Positions 28,501 through 40,500 of a stretch of 64,000 bases of DNA are shown in pieces (position 1 is the first letter of the stretch; each line of letters starts with the position of its first letter). The DNA lies in NCBI RefSeq assembly GCF_036370855.1, contig NC_088110.1, positions 19,649,501 through 19,713,500 on the forward strand, written 5' to 3'. The position numbers and the translations under genes are program-made. The stretch comes from Dromaius novaehollandiae. Taxonomy: Eukaryota; Chordata; Aves; Casuariiformes; Dromaiidae. The notes below the pieces were generated by a model. The model had not been told where the DNA came from, searched no databases, and saw only the letters and a program-made list of their open reading frames with translations.

Positions 28501-29299
28501 AGGTGAAAATACTTTGGATTGCATATGGCAGTAAACCATTGCTTTCTCATTAATATTCAACATTCAAATAAATGCACTCAGTTTTCACTGAGACAAAAAA
28601 TTGAATTGACTTTTTATGCACTGATACAGAAATATATCTGTACAGAACATCTATTTAGAATAACTCAAAGGACTGGGAAATTTATTAATAGTGTAACAAT
28701 GCTGCAGATACCTTTCACTGCAAAGGCTGATCTTTCTAAATCTAGAAGTTTACTACAGAGTGAATTAATAACAGGCTTTTAAGTGAGTGAGATTAAATTT
28801 CTATCTACTTAAAGTAATGAAGAACCTTGAGATGCCTGAAGACAATACAGTATTTTACATCCTTTAGTAGGTGCCTATTAAGAATATGGAAGTCAAATAA
28901 TTCTGCTTTTATTACTGTTTTTTTGAGAGGCACACAGTACTAAAAGGTGCAGAAATTACTTCAACTTTAGAAATAGGTCCATATTTGTCAAGCTGTAGCG
29001 CAAGAGATCTTAAGTCATGTTTTAGTTCCTAATGAAATCACTGGCACGGTTTTACAGAGTTGTCAGATATCTCTTCAGTGAGAATGTACTAGCCATATTT
29101 CATGGCTGTTCTGCCTGAAGGAGATATTTCCCTCTCTGATCATATAATATTCCCACTAATTTATCCGACACTCATTTCCCCAACCCACCCACTCTTTTCT
29201 CTGCTCAGAGATCCTTACCTCTTTGTGACACTTCTTGAGCAGACTGATAACTAGGTTACATTCTTCAGTGTGCAGATGAGGAGACAAGTCTGGATGCAT
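22509..29299 (-). CDS. CMC2: CMC2, twin CX9C mitochondrial protein (79 aa, 3 coding exons)
   Basis: Coding exons on the minus strand are 29299-29219, 25227-25156 and 22595-22509. They join at phase 0 and give 79 residues, the length of human CMC2. The protein opens [14 protein letters not shown] and carries two CX9C pairs, C14/C24 and C37/C47, the helical-hairpin fold oxidised by MIA40 in the mitochondrial intermembrane space. Known role of the family: assembly of cytochrome c oxidase, with CMC1 as a relative. No presequence is present, as expected for this import route. The C-terminus ends NAPKNSEK, close to the human tail. Introns are about 4.0 and 2.6 kb. The 5' end is a noncoding exon in the CpG island shared head-to-head with CENPN. 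The protein identity is secure from motif, length and synteny; expression and the exact 3' end are not shown by the sequence. Confidence 0.96.
23481..23518. repeat. (AAAT)n microsatellite
   Basis: Repeated AATA/AAATA units, slightly interrupted, in CMC2 intron 3 (between coding exons 2 and 3). Confidence 0.92.
23883..23926. repeat. 22-bp tandem duplication
   Basis: Two adjacent 22-base units beginning TTCCAAAT and differing at three positions, in a CMC2 intron. Confidence 0.9.
25156..25227 (-). CDS. CMC2: CMC2 coding exon 2 (residues 28-51)
   Basis: Reads [14 protein letters not shown] through RKCLKKE, 24 whole codons, with acceptor ...ACTAG|CAC and donor GAG|GTAAGA. It holds the second CX9C pair (C37, C47). 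Confidence 0.96.
25228..29218 (-). other. CMC2: CMC2 intron between coding exons 1 and 2
   Basis: About 4.0 kb. An 84-codon plus-strand ORF at 25730-25984 has no recognisable domain, and I treat it as chance. A T13/A11 palindromic tract lies near 26936-26959. Confidence 0.85.
29219..29299 (-). CDS. CMC2: CMC2 coding exon 1 (residues 1-27)
   Basis: Reads MHPDLSPHL through KKCHKE on the minus strand, 27 whole codons, and holds the first CX9C pair. The donor is GAG|GTAAGG. The nearest acceptor AG (29301-29300) lies immediately before the ATG, so the start codon is probably the first triplet of this exon. Confidence 0.95.
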
Positions 29300-29934
29300 C
29301 TTTAGTTAGGGATAATTTAAGTAGTTCAAAGACAAAAATCTGAGAAAAATTCCACCTGCCAATATTAAAATATAAAAGTATAATTAAAGATTTCAAGTTT
29401 ACACCATTTATCGCACATTATAATTTTAATAAAAATATTTTAAATCAAAATGAGACACAATATGTATAATTTACATTACACAGTTAAAGTAATTAAATCT
29501 AGCATATGCCTGTTCTTTATATATGCAGCCCATAAGTTTGAAGTTAAGGACAAGTTTATATTCTTTGCTGGATCATGGACATAAACATACATTTCATTTT
29601 CAGGAACTGCCTAATAGTATGAACCTTTCTTGAACTGCAGACTATCTTTTCATCTTCTCACTTCAGTTTGCTTGTTTCTAGCTTAGAAAAAGCTAAGAAT
29701 AAGTAGTTTTCTTTCCACCTTACACACAGATGGATACAGAACAGGAAGCACATGAGGAAGCTACAATATTTCATTGCAGCACTCAGAGCTAGCATCTTTT
29801 CTAGTTGTTATCTACATGTTTTTAAGAAATCTCATGCAAAGCATTGATGATGCTTTAAAAAACAGTACTTAATCACTCTCATGGTAATTACTTTTTTTTT
29901 CTTCCTTAAGCCTAGTTAGAACTTCCCTTCTTGC

Positions 29935-30438
29935 CACTTCGCATCCTTGCCTTTCACCCTTTCATTATGCTTCTCTGAAGAGCATCTGGATCCTCCTTTT
30001 CAGCTCCTCTGAAAAGCACCTCCTATATGACATCCCTGCTCCCTTAAGTAGTGGAACACAACATCTAGGTTTCTCTTCAGCCTTCTCTTCACAATGCTCA
30101 ACAGGCCTAGCTCCCTTACCCTCTCCTCACGTGCCATCTGTTCCAAACTCTGACCACCTTAGTTGCCCTCTGCTGGACTCCAGTTTTTCCTTATAGCTGT
30201 CTTGGACTGTGGGGCCCAAAGCTGAACATGAAATCTCAGATGTGGCCTCAGGAGTGCCAAGACACAAATAATAACTTCCCTCGACCTGCTAGCTACACTC
30301 TACTACTGCAGCCCAGTATGCTGTTAGCCTTCGTTGCCGCAAGGGTGCACTGCTAACCCATGTCTTACTTGATGCCAACCAGGGCCCCCAAGTTCATCAC
30401 TGCAGAGTTCCGTGGGGCAGGAGCAAACTCCATTCTAG
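29935..30438 (-). mobile_element. CR1 LINE fragment, reverse orientation
   Basis: In plus orientation it follows the order of the bird CR1 3' region read in reverse: ...CTTCTCTTCACAATGCTCAACA..., GCCCTCTGCTGGACTCCAG, GGGGCCCAAAGCTGAACA, TCCCTCGACCTGCTAG, then CAGCCCAGTATGCTGTTAGCC. It is well diverged and lacks the terminal 3' tail on its left side, so it is an old, inactive copy. It lies in CMC2 intron 1, in the same orientation as that gene. Confidence 0.85.
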
Positions 30439-30754
30439 AAACAAATCTTTATAGTACTTCCCATTAAAAAAAAAACCCAGAAGCAATTTTCCAAGATATT
30501 TTATTGGAAAGGATGAAAACATCATATAGTAATAGCTTCAATAAGATGACCTGTTTGTTGCAGAAGATCACTCTGTACTAGGGAGGGAGGAAGAAAAATC
30601 TGGTTCGTACTAGGACAAATGGGCTCATATTGACAAAATTTTACTTATATTAACCACACTGCCACTGAATTAAAGAAGTGCCTTTGTTTGTTTGTTTATG
30701 CAGTATTTTATCATCCCCCTCCTCTCAGAGATGACCTTTCTAGCTGCAATACAT

Positions 30755-30806
30755 CAAGGAAATGCCGCTATACCTTTACATAAAGGAAATACCACTATAC
30801 CTTCTG
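30755..30806. repeat. 27-bp imperfect tandem duplication
   Basis: AAGGAAATGCCGCTATACCTT recurs 27 bases on as AAGGAAATACCACTATACCTT, in CMC2 intron 1. Confidence 0.9.
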
Positions 30807-31542
30807 CTAAGTAGCCATCACAGTTTTAACGCTTTATTCTAAACAGACATGCTAAATACTATTAGTCAGCAGTTAGATTTTATAATTGTAAAATCCTAAT
30901 AGTCAACTGCAGTGCTGATAGCTATAATCCACACTACTGTTCCCAGAAAACTTAGTATGTTCACTTGAGGAGGCATCTATACTAATTTACCCAATATTTC
31001 CCATCATGTGTTCAGCTTAAGAAGAGTTACATTCCCACAGTCAAACAAAATTTTAAGAATCCAAACACATTTAAAAGCCTCTGGAGACCCATGAGAATAC
31101 AGTCACATATTGCTACAAACACTTCTAATGTGTTCTTTCAAAAAATCTCCTCTGTACTATCTGGAAGTCTAATATTACACTATACCTTAGCACAGAAGAA
31201 CTTGGAAGCCATACAAGTTGCTTAAGTAGTCTATTCAACAAATTAACAAATGAACCTTTAGAAATATGACAGCAGGAGCATGACTGTAACAGTAAAGGGA
31301 TTAAATACCATGCTGCGCTATTGCCACCAGCTTTTGACTGCATGCCACACTAAGTCAATATGTTTTAAATTTATCAGTAGATATTCTGGATAGTACCTGA
31401 GTTAGCATTTCCTTGAGATGGTGACCTGCTCAATGACTGCGTTGTTTTAACATGTGCAAACCCAAGCTGATTATTAAATTGCTTCATCATTCATTCTCTG
31501 ACATCTCTTCCCAAAACTGTGATCTAGGCTGGTTGTCTTGTA

Positions 31543-31570
31543 AAACAAACAAACAAACAAAAAACAACAA
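31543..31570. repeat. (AAAC)n microsatellite
   Basis: Several AAAC units followed by AACAAC-type units, in CMC2 intron 1. Confidence 0.9.
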
Positions 31571-33920
31571 AAGCAAGACTAACGTCCCAGTGAATAAGTA
31601 GTGTGCACATCACCAGGCACCAAGAAGTCAGAGGAAGTATTTCAAGAAAAGGGTCATTCTTTCCAAACTTAGAATAGTAATCACTGCTGTTCACAAAATT
31701 CACAGATAAAGTGGATAAAAGCCATCAACGCCACAAAGAGAGGTGACAGAGTATATTCCACCAGCTGAAAGCCTTCTAATGACATCTTACTCAAATGCAT
31801 TCTCCAATGGTACCTCTTGCAGACAAATACTACAAATGAGAGGTCCTAACTGCCACACCACTTCATAGATCAGTACTCTCAAAATCATTTTTCAAATAAC
31901 ATTGGATATTAAAATCTTTGAAGTTCAATCACCAGATATGGGCAAAAAAAATGTAGATATGTGTACTCAGTTCATGTAGGCTACAATGGCTTAAAATAAT
32001 CAAATATCTTACACTGGTCATGGAAGGCTTGATTGGAGCCTTTGAGTACTTTTGAGGTTCATGACTGAAAGTGTTATCAGTGCTAAAGACGAATGTTTAG
32101 GAATGTCCAGATTAGACAGTGATCTATAAATGATCAGAGAAGGCTAAAATATTTGTGCTGGAGGGGAATGGCAGAAGACAGGGTGACAAGAAAAGAGGCT
32201 GTGTTCAAAAATACTCTGAAAGATGAGAGGAGTTTCAAGAGAACAAAAATATGTATGAAATGAGAGGATGAGTTATTGGCTTCCTCAGTATCTTTTTAGT
32301 AGTGCTCTAATCTAAAATAAAGATAGCAAATTACCATTACTAGAATTTAAGTCCACATGAATGGAATATTATATAGATGGTAGCTCATAAGGATGCTAAG
32401 TATCAAGAAATACTAAAAAAATAAAAAATAGCAGCAAATGTTTGGGAAAAAACAGTATAAATTGCTTGGAGAAAACTATTAACAGAAATGCTGGATAAAA
32501 AATGTCAGGGTAAACAAGCAATTGCTCTAGAAGAAATATTAGCAGTAAAGTATAAAAATAATATTATGAAAACATAGCAATTGCTTTAGGAGAAAAAATG
32601 ATTGTAAGATGCTACGCCAACATTATTTAGATCCAAAGTGATTATTTGCAGAGAATTATTTAGATGAACTCTTCACGTAAAGGCACTAATATACTTCACT
32701 GTGTAGCACACACATGGTCTGCCCTTTAACATGTTTTACACAAGATTCTGAATTCTGTGCATTTTTTCTTCCTTATTAAGAATTGCATAACATAACAGAT
32801 TTGATCAAAATGTCAAAAGAACTAAAAAATTATTGCAAATTTCTGTGAACAAGCCTCTGAAGGTATAAGACATAGATAAAGATTATTTCTCTCAACTTTC
32901 TCAAGCAGTTTCTAAATTTATACTATCCTTCATGGAAGGAAGAATCAAAAATAACCTGACTCAAATATCATTTTATGTGTAGTTTAGATAAAGTGAGGAA
33001 AATGAGGGATGTCTTAGTTTTAAGATTTCCAACATAACTTTTAAAATAAAGCAAAAGCCTGAACTTAGAAATTCTCAGAAAATGATACTTAATCTCCAAT
33101 GCTAATATTTTTGTTTAGAAAAATAATTACTTAGAAAGTAATCTCTAGGCTTGTACAAGCATTTCTGAACATTAAGTATATTGAACTGCTACAGATTTCC
33201 AACAGAAATCAACATACAAGTTATCAAGAATAGGTACTCATCCTTAATCTAAAAGCCTATCTAGACATATGTTCAATAAATTAAACATTGAACACTAATG
33301 TGCAAAAGGAACCTATAAGTACTAAAGATGTTTGCAATAAAATTGCAGATATCTAATAAGTAGACAGAAATCAAAAAGCTGTCCCCAAAGAACACGCCGA
33401 GAACACACACTTCATGGACTTCCACAGTCCTGTTAGCCTGAGGAGCAGGACACCACAATCCAGGCTGAATCAGCCCCTCTCAATGGTTTCTTCTCCTAGA
33501 CTCCTTATGAGAGAAAACAGCAAAAGGAGCTACAGGTGTGGAAAAAGCCAGGTTTTAAGACATCCCCACTTCTTTCCTGAATGAAGCACAAAATCAGCAT
33601 ATCAGGAAGCCAGGGAAGTTCCTTTCTTCTCTTCCCAGAATCTCCCATAAATCAGAACCAACAAGTTTCCTGATGCAGAGCAAAAATTAGATCAGCTTGC
33701 TTTTTTATTCTGTTTAACTTAATGCTTAATAATTCCACATTTGGTGGGAGGCAAAGAAAGAAAACGTTTAAATACAGATAATTGCTTTCCTAAGATATTT
33801 GCTCCACATTTCATGAAAACATTTAGAAGACTACCTTTTTAAACAAAATTCTGCAAATTTGTCCATTTTAAAAGCTGCACACATAAAGGTCATTTACATT
33901 TTTCAAGCTTGTAAAGGCAA

Positions 33921-33930
33921 GGGGGGGGGG
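33921..33930. repeat. poly(G) run
   Basis: Ten consecutive G bases in CMC2 intron 1. Confidence 0.9.
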
Positions 33931-35144
33931 AGAAGCATGAATTCACATATGACTCAGAAAAATAACTACTTCAAATAAAACGCAAATCCTTACTTACCAC
34001 TGAGAAGGGAAAGTTGCAACTAAGCACCTACACTGCTAAGCATTAATCTCCTAAACACAGAACTTTCTACACTACAAAATATTGCAGCATTTGATACATA
34101 CACTCAAATAATGTCCACAAGGTGGTGCAGTAACCCTGCAAACAAGGACACAGGGCAAGGAAAAAGGAACAGACCTAAAAATTGCTGTAAAACCAATTTA
34201 TCATGGCTAAAATGTATTTTTGCACTTCATTTCACTGTCCAAATTCAGTAACAACAGACATTTTGTTTTTAAGTCCTCAGTTACACAGTATTGTTATGTT
34301 TGACTTTTGACTTTCGAGGAAAATACTTATAAACCAAGCAGTTCTTTGCTTATTCAAATCATAGGTGTATTTCTACAAGATTACACAAAGTTGTATCATG
34401 AAAGGTTCAGCTCTGGTTCTACCAGTTTGTGTTACCTGAAGATATCAATCATGTCAATTCATCAGAAATTCAGCATTCCCAACATTATCTTTCATACACA
34501 TAGGATTTATAAATACATTTTTGATGATATTAGAATACTCAGATCAGCCATTCAGTGAAATGAGAAGTTGGTGGATTAACACTGATTCAACAGCCTAGGA
34601 AACACTGAACTAAGGACCTTGCTTTTACTTTCAATAACATGGTTAATGTCTTCCAGATCTGGATATTCAAATATCATCCTATACTGCTATTCCTAATGTT
34701 GTGTTACATAGACTGAGGATGACGCCTAACTTTCCAACACTTCTACGAAATTCAGCCAACACCTTCACTTTCATAAACAAAACTTGGCTACATCTTAGGA
34801 AAATTAGTCATGAGCTCTTGAAATTTAACCTTCAAAACTGCACTAGCTTTCCAGTATTATTTGGGGGGTGGCATGGGGAATAATTTAAATACGTATCTAC
34901 GAAGACTTATAAACAGCAAGGCAACACCAACCACAGGGCAGTGGGGAAGACTATGTCTACTTTAAGAACTTCTTTATATTACATGGATTGCATCTACTTT
35001 CCCTGAACCTAAGGAATAAAAATCATTAATAAGATTCATACTGGATTTTAATAGTCTTTTTACATGACCTCTTTCTGCCTACACAGCAAAATGAATGCTC
35101 ATCACTTACTCTTGGTAGCAAGTATCTGATAAAGCTAGAACATA

Positions 35145-35240
35145 CCTGATCTAATAATTATTAGAGCATGTAAAGAAGGTATTAGCCCTGTTGAATAACA
35201 CAAGTTGAACACCAAACTGAACATCAAGTAATTGCCACAG
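35145..35240. repeat. diverged ~95-bp repeat, copy 1 (CMC2 intron 1)
   Basis: Aligns without gaps, at roughly 75% identity by eye, to 36400-36495. Both start CCTGAT and share AGCCCT, GAATAA, CACCAA and ACATCAAGTA. Confidence 0.85.
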
Positions 35241-36399
35241 TTTTATTTCCTACTAAAACAAGTTATCAAATAAAACACAATGGAGCATTTTCACCTCTTT
35301 TATTGGCAACTATTTATGGTCATTGTCTACACTGAGGCTGTATTTATAAAACAAGAGTGTCAACATAGCTAAAGGACAGTTAATGGAATATTTATTATAA
35401 TATGCAGCAAGTCACACCACACAATACAGTGTTTATCACAAAAGATTACTGAAGTCGTATCTTTCTATTCCAGAAGAGACCTGTCTTCCTACTACGATGA
35501 GTAACATTTTATTCTACCTAGAAAGACACTCAAAAGCTACCCATGACAGCTTTCCCCCATAGTATAACCAGACCTACTGATTACCGTCAGCTCAGCTGTC
35601 CTGTATAGTAAATTCCACACTTCTTAGAAAGCATGCATGGCATAAACCCGTACGTTCTCCCTATCCGAATTCAGTAGTCCTTATAAAAAGGAGAGGACAG
35701 CAGAGATTTAGATGAATTTAATTAGCACACTGATTATAACACAATCTTGGCACGACTGCTCTACTTGTGCAAACACACATTTCCTTGCAAGAGCAGCTTT
35801 TAGTCATAGTTTTCAAGAAGTTTTTAGGTAAACCCAATTGTTGCAGACTGTACCGCCAAAAACAAATTCTAACGTTATTACTCAATAGGATGCCAAGAAC
35901 TTCAGTCAGGAATGACAAGACCCAGCCCATGCAAAAGGAAAACACGCTGAAGCCGAGGGTCTTTCGCCAAATTCCTTTCTCACAAGCTGCTGTTGTATTT
36001 CAGCTGCGTCCACTAGACAGGGCTTCCCTCCACTGCTATTGCTGTTTCACTCATTTCACAACATAGCAAACAAGAACAACATAGAAGCATCACCACTGCT
36101 GGCAGAATTTTCTGTTCTGTCATAAAGTGCTTTCCCCCGTTAGAGAGGGCAGGATCAGGAGGATCACGCTCCCTGTCAGAAGCAGCACAGCCTCACCCCC
36201 TGAGCAGCTAGAAGCCCTCAGGGCTGGCACGAAGGACGTGGCAGAAAGGGAGCACTGCCAGCCCAGCCCAGCGCAGCCTCGCCAGCAAGTGGAGGGAGCT
36301 GCTAACCTGCGGCGTTATCAGCGGCTCAGACAGAAGAGACCCCTGAGCTACCTCACACGGGTTGTTTCCAGTCGGTCGTTTCTCAGCCCTCCCAGGGGG

Positions 36400-36495
36400 C
36401 CTGATTTAATGGTTATTAAAGCACGCAATGAAGGCGTCAGCCCTACCGAATAAAGCAAGCTGAGCACCAACTCCGACATCAAGTACCTCCATACG
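36400..36495. repeat. diverged ~95-bp repeat, copy 2 (next to CMC2 promoter)
   Basis: Partner of 35145-35240 at a constant offset of 1255 bases, immediately left of the CpG island. It is more GC-rich and CpG-rich than its partner. Confidence 0.85.
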
Positions 36496-36720
36496 GAACA
36501 CCTCGACGACACGCGGGTCACAAACTCTGGCGGAAAAGCAAGCGCGCGAGGGGCTCGCCCCAGGCAGCGCTCCCGCGACCCCGAACGAGGCCGCAAGGGC
36601 GGCAGCGAGGCCCGGGAGGCGGCCGGGGTGGCCTCCCCGCGCCCCCCCATTTCCCCCTGGGGGCACCGCGGCGCCCTCGGGCCCGGCCAGGCCTCCCCTC
36701 TCGGCCATCCTCGCACTTAC

Positions 36721-36870
36721 TGCGGTCCCCACAGGACAAGGCCGGGACCGAGGGCGACGCGGCGCCCCCGGCACCGCCAGCCCCCACCGGAAGCCACCTC
36801 AGGGCGCCCGCCCGCCACGGGAAGAGCCCCACGCAGGGCGGCTGCGCCGCCGGGGCGGGAGGCGGGGCTT
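36721..36870 (-). other. CMC2: CMC2 5' noncoding first exon (approximate 5' end)
   Basis: A minus-strand donor A|GTAAGTG (intron G at 36720) sits in the CpG island just upstream of CENPN exon 1. It is the only strong minus-strand donor I see between this island and the CMC2 start codon. The exon would be pure 5' UTR and would open a 7.4-kb intron. The 5' limit is a guess from the CCAAT boxes at 36877 and 36908. Confidence 0.6.
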
Positions 36871-36961
36871 TCCCTGATTGGGCGGCTCGAGCCCCGTGCG
36901 GCGCCGGATTGGGCGCTTCGAAGGGCGGGCGGCGGTTGGCGGGGCGCGCGGCGGGCGCCAA

Positions 36962-37038
36962 GGCGCGGCGGGCGGCTCCACGGGCGGCTCCACGGGCGGC
37001 TCCCTTGGCCTCCGCGCCCGGCGCCTGAGGCGCGGCCG
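36962..37038 (+). other. CENPN: CENPN 5' noncoding exon 1 (approximate 5' end)
   Basis: A strong plus-strand donor GCGGCCG|GTGAGT at 37038/37039 precedes the coding exon acceptor at 37356 by about 320 bases. No ATG frame here joins the CENPN reading frame, so this is 5' UTR. The transcription start is inferred to lie just downstream of the E2F-like sites. Confidence 0.6.
36970..37003. repeat. 12-bp tandem repeat, about 2.8 copies
   Basis: The unit GGGCGGCTCCAC occurs twice in full, then as a partial third copy, within the CENPN 5' UTR/promoter. Each unit contains a GC-box-like GGGCGG core, so the array could multiply SP-family sites. Confidence 0.85.
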
Positions 37039-37367
37039 GTGAGTGGGGCCGCTTGCTGGCCGGGGGCCGCGGCCTTTCCTCCTTCCCGCTCCGGCGGGGC
37101 GGCCTGAGGCCCTCACGTGCTGGCCGGGCCCCCCTCAGCGGGGCTGGAAGCGGGCTCGCGGCCTGGGGTGGCCGCTTGCTCCCCCTCGCTCTCAGGGACT
37201 TGCGGCTGAGCCCTCAGCCCCGGGAGACGCGAATTCCTGTCAGCACCGCGCTTAACTGCTGCGCCAGCCGTGCCCAGACACACCTCCGTACGCCTTACAA
37301 AGCCGAGAAATCTGAGCCTGCCTGTGCTGAGGTCTCTTAACGCTCCTGCTTCTCAGGCGGCTCCGTC

Positions 37368-37538
37368 ATGGACGAGACTGTTGCTGAGTACATCAGGAGG
37401 ACCGTGCTCAAAATCCCCCGTGATGAGATCAGGACCATGCTGCAGACCTGGGGCTTTCTCTCTGAGGCGCAGCTGCAAACCTTAAACTTCCATCAGACGA
37501 AAGACAACGTTTCTCAAGATGTTGTCCAGCTCTGCGAG
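37368..37538 (+). CDS. CENPN: CENPN coding exon 1 (residues 1-57)
   Basis: The exon begins at 37357 after CTTCTCAG and the ATG is at 37368. It ends QLCE|GTAAAT at phase 0. It encodes most of the N-terminal pyrin-like domain, including R11. Confidence 0.96.
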
Positions 37539-40500
37539 GTAAATCCTGCTCTGCGGGAGTTGCCCGTCGGTGACACACGGGACACCGGTGCTGACACACC
37601 GTCAAAAGCGTTCTCGTTCTGGAGTGAGCTTTATTTGGGCATAATCCAACATCAAGTGGCAGTTTGCAGACTGGCAAATGTAAAGCAAAGCTAGCAATAA
37701 TAGTGACTTTGTCTACTTGCTATGAGCGCAGGATTGGCCCTTGTGGAGTATAGAAGTGCATGTTTTGAGCTCTAAGTTGCACAAGGTTGATTAAACCTCA
37801 GTGTTTTAAACCTTTAAGAAATAAAGATACTTCTAAATTGTAAAAAGAAGGCCCTGATTAAGATGTCTACTCACTTTCCAGTGCTGATGTAAATCTGTTT
37901 GGTACGGGTAATGATAGCACTGGTTTCTAGTTTTTCTTCAGTAGTGTAAGAATGATCATGCATGCTGCAAGCACCTCCTTATGTTGCTGTGTAAGCATTT
38001 TCTCATTGTTGGCTCTTACAAAACACAGTGTTCTGAGAGTTTCTGCAACTTTGTATAATAAGTGATTCTGTTATGTGATTCTGATATGTTAAGTATTCCA
38101 TTACACTAATGGACATTTGAATTTGATAGAATTCTGCACTGTCCCATGTGAAGTGAAGATAGACCCTCTTTTTTTTCTTTTTATTTTTTTCCATTTTACT
38201 GTCATTTGCTTGTTTGTTTTGGAAGGATTTTGACAAGGAAGTTCAATGTTTGGAAAAATTTTCTTGGCCAGAACTGCTTTGATTCTGCACACTGTAAACA
38301 ACCAACCTTCCTGATGTTGTACTTATTGGTGTTCTAGGAGTCTTACTATAGTGTCTTAGGCCAGATATAATAGATAATGGCTATCAAGTGCAGTGTCTTT
38401 GAGGAAAGCATGCCTGCTGTGGACTTGAGTGCAATTCAAATAATTTAAACTACCTCGTTTCAGTTTTTCACTTCCTAAACAATGCGATAGGGTGTTCTGG
38501 CTCTGCAGTTCACCATGTGTTGTCATTTTCCCTTTCAGGATAATTCTGCAGACATAAAGCAAGCAGCAGTCCTGGACATAATTTGTAAGTAAAAATGAAT
38601 TTATTGTTCACACCTTTATATTTTTTTCTCAGTAACTTGGTAACTCCCTTAATTACATAGCAATTGCCCTGGTGAGTCTATGGATGCATTTGGTGTAAAC
38701 AGATTACATTTTAGATGCAGAATCTGATTGGATCTGTCTGACCATTCCTTAAAAAAGTAATAAGCTGCAAAATCAACAAAAGCATATGTTTGGTTCTTCT
38801 GGCTTCTAAATAGATGTCAACTGTGGTAAGCTGTATCCAACATTTAGTAACAAGTGTGGAGAGATAAGTTTGTCTCCGGTATGCACAGAACCCTGAAATC
38901 AATGGTATCTTGCTCCATATAAGGAGTGACATGGCAAAACCATCGGCAAATACGCCGCATGGAATTCCAACTCCAAAATTGATTTGTAATTTTATTATAT
39001 AATATTTTGAATTGCGATTTTAACAGTCTACATTTTTCAGTTTGAGTTTAGACCAAATTTCAGTAACTTTAGGTGAAATGCTTCTTTAAACATTGGACCT
39101 CAGAGATATCCTTTATTAGCTGCTTAATCAAATTACAAAAGATTTAAAGATTTTTCCTATCTTTCTTAATTTAAAAAAAGTTGCTTTTAGGCTTACCATT
39201 AATGGTAGCTTAAGAATGTTGAATCAATTATATTGCATTATTGGAAGCCATCTTTTTGAAATAAACTGGTTATAAAAGTATTGTAAGATTTGTTTCTTTA
39301 ATTACCTTTTAATATATGTACTGTGTTATTGGGCAATTGTTATTTTCCTTAGACAACCACATCTATCCAAACAAAAGAATATGGAGTGTTTACCAGATGA
39401 ACAAAACAGGTAGGTAAATATCTTTCCCTGCTGTAATCTTACTGTTATAGTCCTTACCAACTTATTGTAGTGTTGCCTCATATAATATGCTTTAGATAAA
39501 TCCATACTAGTCTATGTTTGTTTCATTGGAGATATATTTAATGTTTTCAGACTACTTTTGCTCAACTTTTCAAGCAATTATTATAAATTAATAACTACTA
39601 ATTAAAGATTAACTTTCTTATGTATCAATAATGAGGCTCAAATTTAATATAGGGCCTGTCTTATACAGTTATGCAACTTTAGCTTTTTCTGCATTGTTTT
39701 GTTTCAGCCAAAACTGTAAAAACATCTTTGAACTAGTTTTTGTAAAGAGAATTCCGATCTCTTTTTCTTGTGTAACAGGGGAAGAAATGGACTTTTTTGA
39801 CTTAACAGATTTCAAAAAAAAATTTAAAAGAAGACTTCGGTCAGCTCTGAAAAACGTAAGAATAAATCCATTCTAAGTGTTGCACAGCTCTCTGGTGTCA
39901 AGATACATATACATATATATTTTTTAATATATGCATAGATCTTTTGTAAGGTTTTTTTTTTTCTTACCAACTGCTTCAAAATTGGAGTAAAACTATTAAC
40001 TTTGGGAATGGTAGGGACTGCATGTAAAATAAGTAAAAAACATTGGGTATATCTGTTCTAGCAACTTTACAAGTTTACTGAACTGGAGTGAAATAAAATA
40101 TAGGTTTGCCTTAAGCTATGACACTGCCTATTTCAGGCTTCAAGAAATGCAGTATTCTCTCTATATTTTCTATTTTTTTTTTTTTTAATTTGAGAGTATG
40201 TGTTGCCTAGGTAAGTTGGTATTGCTCAGTCCTGATACCCAATAATAATACATGAAAAAATGTATCTGATGAAGCAGAAGCTAGATGGAATTTGAAGTAG
40301 CCAATAATTTGCATCAAGAAGCAAGACAAGGAAGTCTTGTGGGGTTTTGTGGGTTTTTCTGGTTTTTTTGTTTGTTTGTTTACTACTTGGATTAGTAAGC
40401 AAAATTGCATCCATTTCATTTTAGTTCTGATTTTAAGATGAAGTTTTGTGATCACTCAAAACTGATATTTTTGTTACATTGTAATGACTGACAGACCACT

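Larger units (their letters stand above)
29300..36720 (-). other. CMC2: CMC2 intron 1
   Basis: About 7.4 kb from the noncoding exon to the ATG exon. It contains the reverse CR1 fragment, several simple repeats and both members of the diverged 95-bp pair. No further coding exon is seen; an alternative 5' UTR exon cannot be excluded. Confidence 0.7.
36840..37038. promoter_or_regulatory. bidirectional CMC2/CENPN CpG-island promoter
   Basis: Very GC- and CpG-rich DNA between two divergent first exons. Visible motifs: ATTGG (inverted CCAAT, NF-Y type) at 36877-36881 and 36908-36912, 31 bases apart; TTCGAA at 36917-36922, a CHR-like element; TTGGCGGGG at 36936-36944 and GGCGCCAA at 36954-36961, both E2F-like. 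No TATA box is evident. Spaced CCAAT boxes followed by a CHR and E2F sites are typical of cell-cycle promoters controlled by NF-Y and DREAM/MuvB, which suits CENPN. CMC2 would share the control region. Motif calls are by eye; function is inferred. Confidence 0.8.

Noticed and set aside
36348-37340. Multiple ORFs of 70-159 codons on both strands across the CMC2/CENPN promoter
   Set aside because: Same GC-bias effect in a CpG island. They cross the promoter and noncoding first exons of two identified genes.
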